Below are positions 1 through 6,149 of a stretch of DNA of 6,149 bases, one piece after another (positions within the stretch are counted from its first letter, which is position 1; the number at the start of each line of letters is the position of its first letter). A model generated the notes under the pieces. That model made no database searches, was not told the origin of the DNA, and saw only the letters and a list, made by a program, of their open reading frames with translations. Position numbers and translations under genes: made by a program. Source of the stretch: Ruminococcus sp. UBA1828. Lineage in GTDB: Bacteria > Bacillota > Clostridia > Oscillospirales > Ruminococcaceae. The DNA lies in the NCBI GenBank assembly GCA_002338885.1, contig DDJI01000028.1, positions 2,898-9,046 on the forward strand, given 5' to 3'.

Positions 1-1007
1 CTTGAGTATGCTCAAGCGTATTGCCGCTATTCCCGCGACAACCATTATATCAAAGAAGAAGTTGCTCGCCCTCGTCATGAGGAAGCTGTTTGTGTACTCT
101 TTTTTGATTATCTTTGCTTTCTTGAGCAGGTTCATCGCCAGTTTCATAAGCGTAGCCGTCAGAACGCCTATTAAGAAGTTAAATCCGAATACGACAGACT
201 TCATGCTCGGTATCAGCGCGCCGAGTCCCATCATCAAAAGGTATGCAAGCAGGTATGCAACCGCAATAAGCGCAATCTGAATTGTGAGCTTGTCTATGCT
301 CTCCTGCATGGGTATCTCGTTGTCCGACTGTATTTCCTCGGAGCGGATAGCCTTTTCATCCACATGGCATATTTTCAGCTTTCCGCGCCTTTTTTGAATG
401 TTGAGGTGAATGACTCCGCCTATGCTTGCGCTTAAAAATCCGAGAGCTGCAATGGTGAGTCCGAAGCTCTTTCCGCCGACAAATCCGAAATCGTTTTCAA
501 ATATTCCGCCGTAGTTCAGAGCCTGTCCGGAGCCTTGACCGTATCCGAACGGCAGGAGTATTCCCGCCGCGGGGAAAAATCCCGTGACAACCATAGCCGC
601 AACGATCGATATCGCAAGTCCGAATATTCCCTGAAGAAGATATGTAGAAACCGTAGTCACGCCGGTATTAAATATCTCCGTAGTGCGCTTTTTAGTCATC
701 TTTCCCCTTGCCGGCTTAAAGGACGATGCAATAAATCCAAGTGCAAGAGTATGATACGTTATAAGCTCGAGGTCGGTGGTGCCGTTTCCGCCGAAGAACT
801 CCGTGTTGAACATTTCGTCGCCCGTGGCAAGCTTATATATGCTCGACACCAAAATGAGAATGCCTCCGCCCAAAACCGACGCGGGTATCAGGGATGCTGA
901 AGAAAATGTATCGACTTCTTCAAAACATTTGCCGCAAGTAAGCTCAAAAGCAGAACGGCAATGAGATTAAAGTTCCCCCAAACACTAAAGTCCCAAAAAT
1001 TTTCCAT
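1..1007 (-). pseudogene. gltS: Sodium/glutamate symporter (GltS family), frameshifted, 3' end beyond the window
   Basis: The predicted product is an inner-membrane carrier of the GltS family, which imports glutamate with Na+. The start is the ATG at 1007, preceded by a good Shine-Dalgarno site (AAAGGTGA, about 6 nt upstream). The first frame gives a GltS-like N-terminus (MENFWDFSV..., a hydrophobic helix, then KKSIHFLQ) and hits a TGA at 890-888. The -1 frame then continues without a stop from about 900 to position 1 (about 300 codons). It starts at SLIPASVLGGG, the usual continuation of this family, and goes on through several hydrophobic helices, the glycine-rich GYGQGSGQALNYGG loop (about 546-505) and ASIGG. 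A charged linker follows at about 385-300, then the second helical half. The family is about 400 residues long and about 335 are visible. A single lost base near 893-906 explains the break, so this is either a real pseudogene or an assembly error. The family call is firm. Glutamate as substrate is inferred, since this glycine-rich loop differs from the GGHGT loop of the E. coli protein. Confidence 0.82.
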
Positions 1008-2205
1008 TCATATCACCTTTCCTTACGTCTTTTCTGCAATAGTAGATGTTCACATACTTAAGAGCGTTAAATCTCTTTCCGCCTTTAAGCTGATAAAGGT
1101 CCTTGCCGTGATAAATGTTGAGCTTGTTTCGTCCGAGGACAGTGACGGCGCTCACCTCGTCAAACGAGAGTATCATTTTTTCTAATCCTTCGCCGCTTAT
1201 GATTATTTTGTCGCCGTACAGCTCAACCGATGCATTTTCGCAAAGCCGTTCCTTGCGCTTGTAAACTATGACTCTTGAGAGGTTTGCGGTGTCCTTATAA
1301 ATCGGGCTGTCGATATATTTGTCAAGATCAAGTTTGCGGACAAATTCCTCCTGATAATCGTACCACCCGCCGACAAATTCAAACGGGAAATCAAACCCCA
1401 CGCCGCTCAGCCGCTTGTCGGTGCCGTAACGGATCTTTCTGCCGCACTTTTTGCACTCTATTTCACAGCCGTGGCTTTCAAATTCAGACAATCCGCAGTA
1501 CGGGCAGACATACATCGCGCGTTCGAGATACTGTGCAAGCTCCGCAGACTTATACGTGCCGTCCGCCTTTGCCTCATCCACCCAAAGGGTGGTTTCTATC
1601 TCGGAAAGAAGCTCCTGCTTGCTCATTTTCTCATATTCCTGCGGCTCTATTACCCTTGCAACACCGACGCGCATACTTCCCTTGCGCACATCATCGCTCC
1701 ACCTCGGCTGCACGCCGTATCCGCCTTCTATGCGCACAAGCGCTATCGGCAATTTAAGATGCATCGCCAAAGACGCTATCGCCGGATTCATATATCCGGT
1801 TCTTCCGCTGTAGGTTCTGTTGCCCTCTGGGGCTATGGCTATTGTTCCGCCCTCTTTTGCAACCCTTGCGCACGCTAAAACAGCCGAGACGTCCGCGGTC
1901 TGTTTCTTTATCGGAATTGGCGCCACAAGCCACCTCAAAAGAGACGACACCCACCCGTTTGAAAACAAATCCTCGCTTGCAACGTAGTAAACCGCGCCTT
2001 TAAAGGTCATTCCGATAAAGAACTGGTCAAAAGCCGTTTGATGGTTCATCAAAATAAGGTACGGCCTTTTGCCCTGCTCCTTAAAACGCTCGACATGTAT
2101 TCCGTATTTGATTTTTGCATAGGGACTCAGCACCGCATAGGCAATATTTCTCACAACTCTGTGGCGGTACTTTATCCATCGTTTTTTCCCTTTGGAACTT
2201 CCCAT
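985..2205 (-). CDS. PlsC-type 1-acyl-sn-glycerol-3-phosphate acyltransferase with zinc ribbon and extra C-terminal domain
   Basis: This is a lysophospholipid acyltransferase-family protein of 406 residues, expected to act at the inner face of the membrane, where it adds a fatty acyl chain to lysophosphatidate or a similar acceptor. Numbered from the ATG at 2205, the catalytic motif I NHQTAFD is at 54-60 (His55, Asp60), and the EGNR block, replacing the usual EGTR, is at 127-130. The LPIALVRIEG segment at 152-161 matches the fourth conserved block. A zinc ribbon follows, with CPYC at 234-237 and CKKC at 251-254. The last 145 residues form an extra domain ending in a beta-rich stretch (VTVLGRNKLNIYHGKDLYQL) that I do not assign. 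Stand-alone PlsC proteins are about 200-250 residues, so the tail is a real addition. The GTG at 2223 (412 residues) is an alternative start, but it has no ribosome site, whereas GGAG lies 12 nt before the ATG. The stop overlaps the symporter start. The acceptor and acyl donor are unknown. Confidence 0.9.
   Translation of the reverse strand: MGSSKGKKRWIKYRHRVVRNIAYAVLSPYAKIKYGIHVERFKEQGKRPYLILMNHQTAFDQFFIGMTFKGAVYYVASEDLFSNGWVSSLLRWLVAPIPIKKQTADVSAVLACARVAKEGGTIAIAPEGNRTYSGRTGYMNPAIASLAMHLKLPIALVRIEGGYGVQPRWSDDVRKGSMRVGVARVIEPQEYEKMSKQELLSEIETTLWVDEAKADGTYKSAELAQYLERAMYVCPYCGLSEFESHGCEIECKKCGRKIRYGTDKRLSGVGFDFPFEFVGGWYDYQEEFVRKLDLDKYIDSPIYKDTANLSRVIVYKRKERLCENASVELYGDKIIISGEGLEKMILSFDEVSAVTVLGRNKLNIYHGKDLYQLKGGKRFNALKYVNIYYCRKDVRKGDMNGKFLGL
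1012..1020 (-). promoter_or_regulatory. Ribosome binding site of the symporter, inside the acyltransferase coding region
   Basis: AAAGGTGAT on the minus strand ends a few bases before the ATG at 1007, giving near-optimal spacing. It lies within the last codons of the acyltransferase gene, whose TAG stop (987-985) is 18 nt past the symporter start codon. This arrangement is typical of translational coupling and supports 1007 as the true start even though the reading frame later breaks. Confidence 0.7.
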
Positions 2206-2217
2206 CTTAAAACATCG

Positions 2218-2221
2218 CTCC
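2218..2221 (-). promoter_or_regulatory. Ribosome binding site deciding the acyltransferase start
   Basis: GGAG on the minus strand lies 12 nt before the ATG at 2205, slightly long but usable spacing. The competing in-frame GTG at 2223 is preceded only by AT-rich DNA with no purine-rich site. This favours the 406-residue form over the 412-residue form. Confidence 0.45.
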
Positions 2222-2230
2222 ACTTTTAAT

Positions 2231-2252
2231 GAAACGCTTTCAAAAGCATTTC
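2231..2252 (-). promoter_or_regulatory. Near-perfect inverted repeat in the acyltransferase leader, possible operator
   Basis: On the minus strand, GAAATGCTTT (2252-2243) is followed after 2 nt by AAAGCGTTTC (2240-2231). The two arms match except for one position, which would be a G-U pair in RNA. The right arm lies in TGAAAGCGTTTCA, itself a 13-nt near-palindrome reminiscent of LacI/CcpA-family operators, but one base short of the 14-nt cre pattern. It sits between the candidate promoter and the start codon, where a bound repressor or an RNA hairpin could affect expression. No regulator gene is in the window, so the role is a guess. Confidence 0.25.
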
Positions 2253-2280
2253 TTCTATCAACTTAATGTCTTTTTCTTAT

Positions 2281-2309
2281 ATAGTATCATATCATTACAC
2301 TTCACACAA
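2281..2309 (-). promoter_or_regulatory. Candidate sigma-A promoter for the acyltransferase-symporter pair
   Basis: On the minus strand, TTGTGT (2309-2304) and TACTAT (2286-2281) are separated by exactly 17 nt, and a TGA just before the -10 makes an extended TGn motif. Transcription would start near 2275, leaving a leader of about 70 nt before the ATG at 2205. The -35 matches the consensus at only three of six bases. A nearby TATGAT and other AT-rich hexamers are alternatives. The location downstream of a strong terminator makes a promoter somewhere in 2375-2225 likely, but the exact hexamers are uncertain. Confidence 0.4.
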
Positions 2310-2375
2310 GAGTAAAAGAAGGTTTATCGGCAAACGATATATAAAGTCCGTGTTAAATTTTACAGGCAACCGCAC

Positions 2376-2413
2376 AAAAAGCCCGCCGGCAGGGTTTTAT
2401 ACTCTGCCGGCGG
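2376..2413 (-). terminator. Intrinsic terminator of the glycoside hydrolase gene
   Basis: A perfect 10-bp GC-rich stem pairs CCGCCGGCAG (2413-2404) with CTGCCGGCGG (2392-2383) around an 11-nt loop, which can close further by one G-U and one G-C pair. On the minus strand the stem is followed by GC and five T residues (2380-2376). It begins 5 nt after the TAA stop of the hydrolase gene (2421-2419), so it should end that transcript and separate it from the acyltransferase gene. On the plus strand there is no gene to terminate and only a short T run after the stem. Confidence 0.9.
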
Positions 2414-2418
2414 ATGTT

Positions 2419-5400
2419 TTACTGCGCCTTATTCTTTTTCTTTTTTACAGCGAAGTATGCTGCGATTGCTGCGACCAGAACAACCGCTACAGCAGCCAAA
2501 GCTATGATTGCCGCCACCGGCATAGATCCGCTGTCAGATGATTGCCGGTTATCGTCCGGCGAGGACGGATGAGAAGACGTAAGCTCCTCTATCGCCGTGT
2601 TAAGAGCAGCCGCCGCGCTATCCACATCCTCCTGCTGCATTCTCCTTGTGTTCAGGCAGTCCACAGCCGCAAATGTGGTGTCTGTAAACTCGGGGGCAAG
2701 CGATAAGTCATACTTGTCCGATGCATCCTCGTCATACACTACCTCCAAAGCGCCTACTATTGCGTCTTTTAAGGCGCTCAGGTCCCTCTCGGCGTACATT
2801 GTAAGCTCGCCCGCCGCTTCGTTAAGCTCTTCAACCGCCGCATCTATTTCATCCTGGGTGTAGCCGGGCGTGCCTATGATAGTCTTAGCATCCTCCAAAG
2901 CACTTCTGAATCTGACCCATCCGCCTGAGTAGTCGTCCTCGTTTAAGGTCTGATACTCTTCAACCGCGCTTACAAGTGCGCTGCGATCCTCAGAGCTGTC
3001 CGAAAAATCGGTGTAGTACTGCACGCAGTCTATTCCGAACACGCCTGTAGGCTCAATTCTTATGGTGTGCTCCGCATACTCAAGCTCTCCCGAGTCAAAG
3101 ACCTCTTCATAGGAGTCCTGCGCAGCATACGTTGACACCTCGCTTATAAGCTCGCCGTCTATGTATATCTTCGCGCCGACTTTGCTTCCGTCCTTTTTGG
3201 CTATGACCTTGACGCGTGAGCCGGTAAAGCTCGTCTCGATCCATGAGCCGTTATACGTTCCCGCATCGACGTAAAGCTCATATCCTGTTGCGGTTTGGGG
3301 CGCATCCCACTCTGCCCAGCCGTTTGATTTAGTGAGCATGTCGCCGGTTATATTCGCCCAGTATCCCGTAGGCACGGCAACCTGAGCGGGCTGATATTTG
3401 TCCTTTTCGGGGTCGCCCGTCACTCTTGAAGCAGTGACCTCATCGCACACGGTTGAAAGGGTGTCTTTGTTCCACGCTATGAAGCTTGTATAGCTGCCGA
3501 CCTCCGCATCAAAGGGTATGTCCATGCTTATGCGCATTATGCCCTTGCCGTTTCTTTGTATGCTTAGCTCGCCGTACTCAGCGGTGTTAATAGAGCCGTC
3601 GGCGTTATAAAGAGTGAGCATTCCCGCTATGTTCACAGCCTCGGTTGAAACGCCGTTAAAGTCTATCTCTGCCTCGTAGGTCTGACCTGCAACTATGGTT
3701 TCCGTTCCGGCAAAGTATGAAGCCTCGATTGTTTCGGGATCTTTGCTTATGTCTCTTATTGCGCCTATCAGCTTAGCGTCCGCCCAATCGACATAGACGT
3801 TTGAGTTGTTTCCCGACACCGAGAGCTGAAGCTGCTTTACATCCTTTATGCTCAGGTCTATGTCAAACGACTCGTTTTTGTTGTCTATGTCCTTTTCGTA
3901 CATAAGCTGACCGTCACCGTACACTCTTACGGTTACCTGAGCCTCTGTGGGCGTGCCGCTGTCAACTCCCACGGTGCATCTAAACCTTGCATATCCCGCT
4001 GCATCGCCCTCAAGGTCAAACACAATATCGGAATCGGCGGCCGTTCCTATGCCCTTTTGATATGTTGTGCTGTCCACTCTGAGCGTATCGCCGTCATATG
4101 CCGCATCCTGCTGCGCTTTTGCGTCCTGCGGTATGCCGAGGTCGGATAAGTACATGTATCCTGTCTTGAATCCGTCAGGCTCCGAGCGTATGCCGTACAG
4201 CTCTATTTCGGCAAGGTTTGCATACTCGTCCTCCGGAACATCGGTAAACTCTATGCGCAAAAATCTCATGTATTCGCCGTAGAACGTCTCCTCTACCGGT
4301 CTTGTCTTTATCGTCTCGCCGTCGTAAGAAACAAGCGTCTTCCACTCCGGTTCGTCGAGGTTAAGCTCCTTATAGGAAATCGTGTACGGATATACCGTGC
4401 CGTTAAAGCTGAGCTTTGCTTTATACAGGCTCATTCCGCCGTGCTCAAGCTCTATTCTCAGATACTGTCCCGAACCCGGCTCATCAGCAACCCATTCTGT
4501 AGTGAGGTCGCCGTCAAGAATGTTGAGTCTCGACTCGGTTCCGCTGCTTGCGGTCATGGGAACGTTGTAGTAGTTTATGTATGCATACGGTTCCGCTTCT
4601 TCAATGGGGTTGGGGACGTTTCCTCCGCTCATAAAGCTGCCGTACATAGTCGAGATATCCGGCTCAACTCTGCCCTCTTCGCCGGTTGTGGCTATCTGTA
4701 TCTCGGCAGGCTCAAGACCATCGGCTGACGCCCTTATCGTCGTGACTCCGGGATAGTATGAGCGGAACTCGATTGCGCACTTTCCGTCTCTCATGCTGTC
4801 GCCCGGCACAAACTCCATCGTCTTTCCCGTCGGGAATATTCCCGGGCCTTCTATTACCTCAAGTGTGATCGCAATCTCATCGTTCAGCCACGTTCCGTTG
4901 TCGTCCTCGACAGTCACTATAAGATGCGTATCCTGCGTGCCGTCATCGGTAATTGTTTCGTCGGATGCCTCTATTGAAAGCCTTGTCGCAGTGCCTTCGC
5001 TCGACTGCTCCGGCTCAACGCCGGTGTTTCTGTAGCGGTAGTAGTACCACTGCTGCAAGGGCAGTCTGTAGTAATCTATAATTCCCATGTCGCCGTAGGA
5101 GCGGGAAAGAATAGATCCATGGTGGAATGCGCACCACAGCGCCTGTCCGGAGCGCCACTCATATTCTATCGGGTCGCCGTTTTCATCCACCATTACGCTT
5201 CCCCAGAACGCCGAAAATTCGCCCGGTCTGTTTTGGGTGTGGGTGCTGTACTCCGAAACCATGTTGGGTACGCCGGGATCCTGATATTCGGGCATTTCCG
5301 CGCCGTCGCCGTTATAACCCGCTATATCGACGTTTTCAAGCTTGTCGTATCCTCCGCGCTGAGTTCCACCCATGGCAGTCGGGCGTGTGGGGTCAAGCTC

Positions 5401-6149
5401 CTTAGCATATGCAGCCATCTTGCTGATCAGCGCCTTTTTGAGGTCGTGGTTGTCACCGAAGAACTGCTCGTTGCCCATGCTCCAAACTATTATTGAAGGG
5501 TGGTTTCGGTTTATTCTTATCATCTCGTACAGCATATCCATGCAGCTCTGCTCAAACGCCTCCTGCTCGCCGTTTGAGTTGACGGTGGGGTACCCGTCCG
5601 CCAGATAGTCGTCAGATGTGCCGTTTTGAGTTCCCTCTCCCCATGCAGACGTTGACCAGAAGCATGCCTCGCTCCAAAACAGTATTCCCATCTCGTCACA
5701 CGCCTCCGCATATGCGGGTGAGTGCGGATAGTGAGAGCCTCTTATAAAGTTAAAGCCTGCTTCCTTTATCATTGCAACGTCTCTTTTAAGCGCCGCGGTT
5801 GTGACTGCGTTTGCCCATCCCGCGTGATCCTGATGCGCGTTTACTCCGTCTATCCACAGATGCTCGCCGTTGAGGAAGAAGCCCTCATCGCTCGTCCACT
5901 CAAACCATCTGAAGCCGAGCGGCGACTCAAACTGATCCACGCACACTCCGTCCACATAAACATATGTTAGCACTTTGTACATGTAGGGATCGTCAACGCT
6001 CCAAAGATGCGGGTTTTCAAGCATTTCGCTCGTGTCGTCAAAGTTATACATCTCGCCCGCCGCAAGGGTTCTCTGCGAAGATTCTATGCTCAAAACTTCC
6101 TTGTCGTCGGCGTCGTATACATAGCTTATCACCTTGACGTTCTTATCTG
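2419..6149 (-). CDS. Membrane-anchored multimodular glycoside hydrolase family 2 (beta-galactosidase-like), N-terminus beyond the window
   Basis: This is an extracellular glycosidase that probably removes beta-linked sugars from complex glycans. The visible 1242 residues lack the start, signal peptide and N-terminal sugar-binding domain. Numbering here runs from the codon at 6132, which is internal. Residues 1-75 end the GH2 Ig-like domain. The (beta/alpha)8 barrel spans about 76-375, with an IRGSHYP signature at 130-136, acid/base Glu222 in RNHPSIIVWSMGNE (codon at 5469) and nucleophile Glu294 in MVSEYS (codon at 5253). Next come an Ig/invasin-like sandwich (385-482), a discoidin (F5/8-type) module (525-648), an NPCBM-like module (657-790), an unassigned sandwich (794-905), a galactose-binding-like module (920-1041) and two FIVAR-like helical repeats (1048-1113 and 1115-1187). 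A Ser/Pro/Asp linker leads to a transmembrane helix (1206-1229) and KKKKNKAQ. No LPXTG motif is present, so anchoring is by the helix. Both catalytic glutamates are present. Family membership is sure, but substrate is not, since GH2 also includes glucuronidases, mannosidases and others. Confidence 0.93.
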   Translation of the reverse strand, partial: DKNVKVISYVYDADDKEVLSIESSQRTLAAGEMYNFDDTSEMLENPHLWSVDDPYMYKVLTYVYVDGVCVDQFESPLGFRWFEWTSDEGFFLNGEHLWIDGVNAHQDHAGWANAVTTAALKRDVAMIKEAGFNFIRGSHYPHSPAYAEACDEMGILFWSEACFWSTSAWGEGTQNGTSDDYLADGYPTVNSNGEQEAFEQSCMDMLYEMIRINRNHPSIIVWSMGNEQFFGDNHDLKKALISKMAAYAKELDPTRPTAMGGTQRGGYDKLENVDIAGYNGDGAEMPEYQDPGVPNMVSEYSTHTQNRPGEFSAFWGSVMVDENGDPIEYEWRSGQALWCAFHHGSILSRSYGDMGIIDYYRLPLQQWYYYRYRNTGVEPEQSSEGTATRLSIEASDETITDDGTQDTHLIVTVEDDNGTWLNDEIAITLEVIEGPGIFPTGKTMEFVPGDSMRDGKCAIEFRSYYPGVTTIRASADGLEPAEIQIATTGEEGRVEPDISTMYGSFMSGGNVPNPIEEAEPYAYINYYNVPMTASSGTESRLNILDGDLTTEWVADEPGSGQYLRIELEHGGMSLYKAKLSFNGTVYPYTISYKELNLDEPEWKTLVSYDGETIKTRPVEETFYGEYMRFLRIEFTDVPEDEYANLAEIELYGIRSEPDGFKTGYMYLSDLGIPQDAKAQQDAAYDGDTLRVDSTTYQKGIGTAADSDIVFDLEGDAAGYARFRCTVGVDSGTPTEAQVTVRVYGDGQLMYEKDIDNKNESFDIDLSIKDVKQLQLSVSGNNSNVYVDWADAKLIGAIRDISKDPETIEASYFAGTETIVAGQTYEAEIDFNGVSTEAVNIAGMLTLYNADGSINTAEYGELSIQRNGKGIMRISMDIPFDAEVGSYTSFIAWNKDTLSTVCDEVTASRVTGDPEKDKYQPAQVAVPTGYWANITGDMLTKSNGWAEWDAPQTATGYELYVDAGTYNGSWIETSFTGSRVKVIAKKDGSKVGAKIYIDGELISEVSTYAAQDSYEEVFDSGELEYAEHTIRIEPTGVFGIDCVQYYTDFSDSSEDRSALVSAVEEYQTLNEDDYSGGWVRFRSALEDAKTIIGTPGYTQDEIDAAVEELNEAAGELTMYAERDLSALKDAIVGALEVVYDEDASDKYDLSLAPEFTDTTFAAVDCLNTRRMQQEDVDSAAAALNTAIEELTSSHPSSPDDNRQSSDSGSMPVAAIIALAAVAVVLVAAIAAYFAVKKKKNKAQ

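Noticed and set aside
241..258. Short direct repeat of GTATGCAA
   Set aside because: Two copies 12 nt apart encode a repeated A-Y-L-L-A-Y helix segment of the symporter. This is ordinary coding redundancy.
888..909. Programmed -1 ribosomal frameshifting in the symporter
   Set aside because: The site has a T4 run but no proper slippery heptamer (the A-site codon CTT would re-pair poorly as TCT) and no obvious downstream pseudoknot. The GltS family is not known to use recoding.
1..964. Open frames on the plus strand (2-280, 535-900, 776-964)
   Set aside because: They lie opposite the symporter coding frame, have low-complexity or basic translations with no family resemblance, and lack ribosome sites. 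They are shadows of the minus-strand gene.
961..2229. Plus-strand and alternative minus-strand frames inside the acyltransferase gene
   Set aside because: Their translations are unrecognisable and rich in Arg, Cys and Ser. The acyltransferase frame has clear catalytic motifs over the same DNA.
2230..2242. Canonical CcpA cre site at TGAAAGCGTTTCA
   Set aside because: It is one base shorter than the 14-nt cre pattern and fails at the last conserved positions, so it is kept only as a weak operator-like repeat.
2226..2249. Seven-codon minus-strand leader ORF (ATG at 2249 to TAA at 2226)
   Set aside because: It has only a weak purine-rich stretch upstream and no attenuator-like codon pattern or paired terminator, so chance is the simplest explanation.
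2266..2541. Plus-strand open frame of 91 codons across the intergenic gap
   Set aside because: It runs through the terminator hairpin and into the antisense of the hydrolase C-terminus, and its product resembles nothing. No ribosome site precedes it.

Overview
The window holds three genes, all read on the minus strand, and two of them run off the window edges. Protein families, the AT-leaning intergenic DNA, the TAA and TAG stops and the clear Shine-Dalgarno sites point to a Firmicutes anaerobe, most likely a gut-type clostridium. That placement is inferred from protein style only, since no rRNA or other marker gene is present.

Layout in the direction of transcription, from high to low coordinates. 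(1) 6149-2419 is the 3' part of a very large gene for a secreted, membrane-anchored glycoside hydrolase family 2 enzyme. It has a catalytic barrel, a string of beta-sandwich and carbohydrate-binding modules, two FIVAR-like spacer repeats, and a C-terminal transmembrane helix with a lysine tail. Its N-terminus lies beyond the right edge. (2) 2413-2376 is a strong intrinsic terminator just after its stop codon. (3) 2375-2206 is an AT-rich gap with a candidate promoter and a near-palindrome. (4) 2205-985 encodes a PlsC-type lysophospholipid acyltransferase fused to a four-cysteine zinc ribbon and an extra C-terminal domain. (5) 1007-1 is a GltS-type sodium/glutamate symporter. It overlaps the end of the acyltransferase gene, is broken by a one-base shift near position 895, and continues past the left edge.

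The hydrolase is transcriptionally separated from the other two genes by the terminator. The acyltransferase and symporter look like a translationally coupled pair, but the sequence gives no functional link between lipid acylation and glutamate uptake. No defence system, mobile element, CRISPR array, RNA gene or plus-strand gene could be supported. The observations most worth a second look are the symporter frameshift and the unusual domain architectures of the acyltransferase and the hydrolase.
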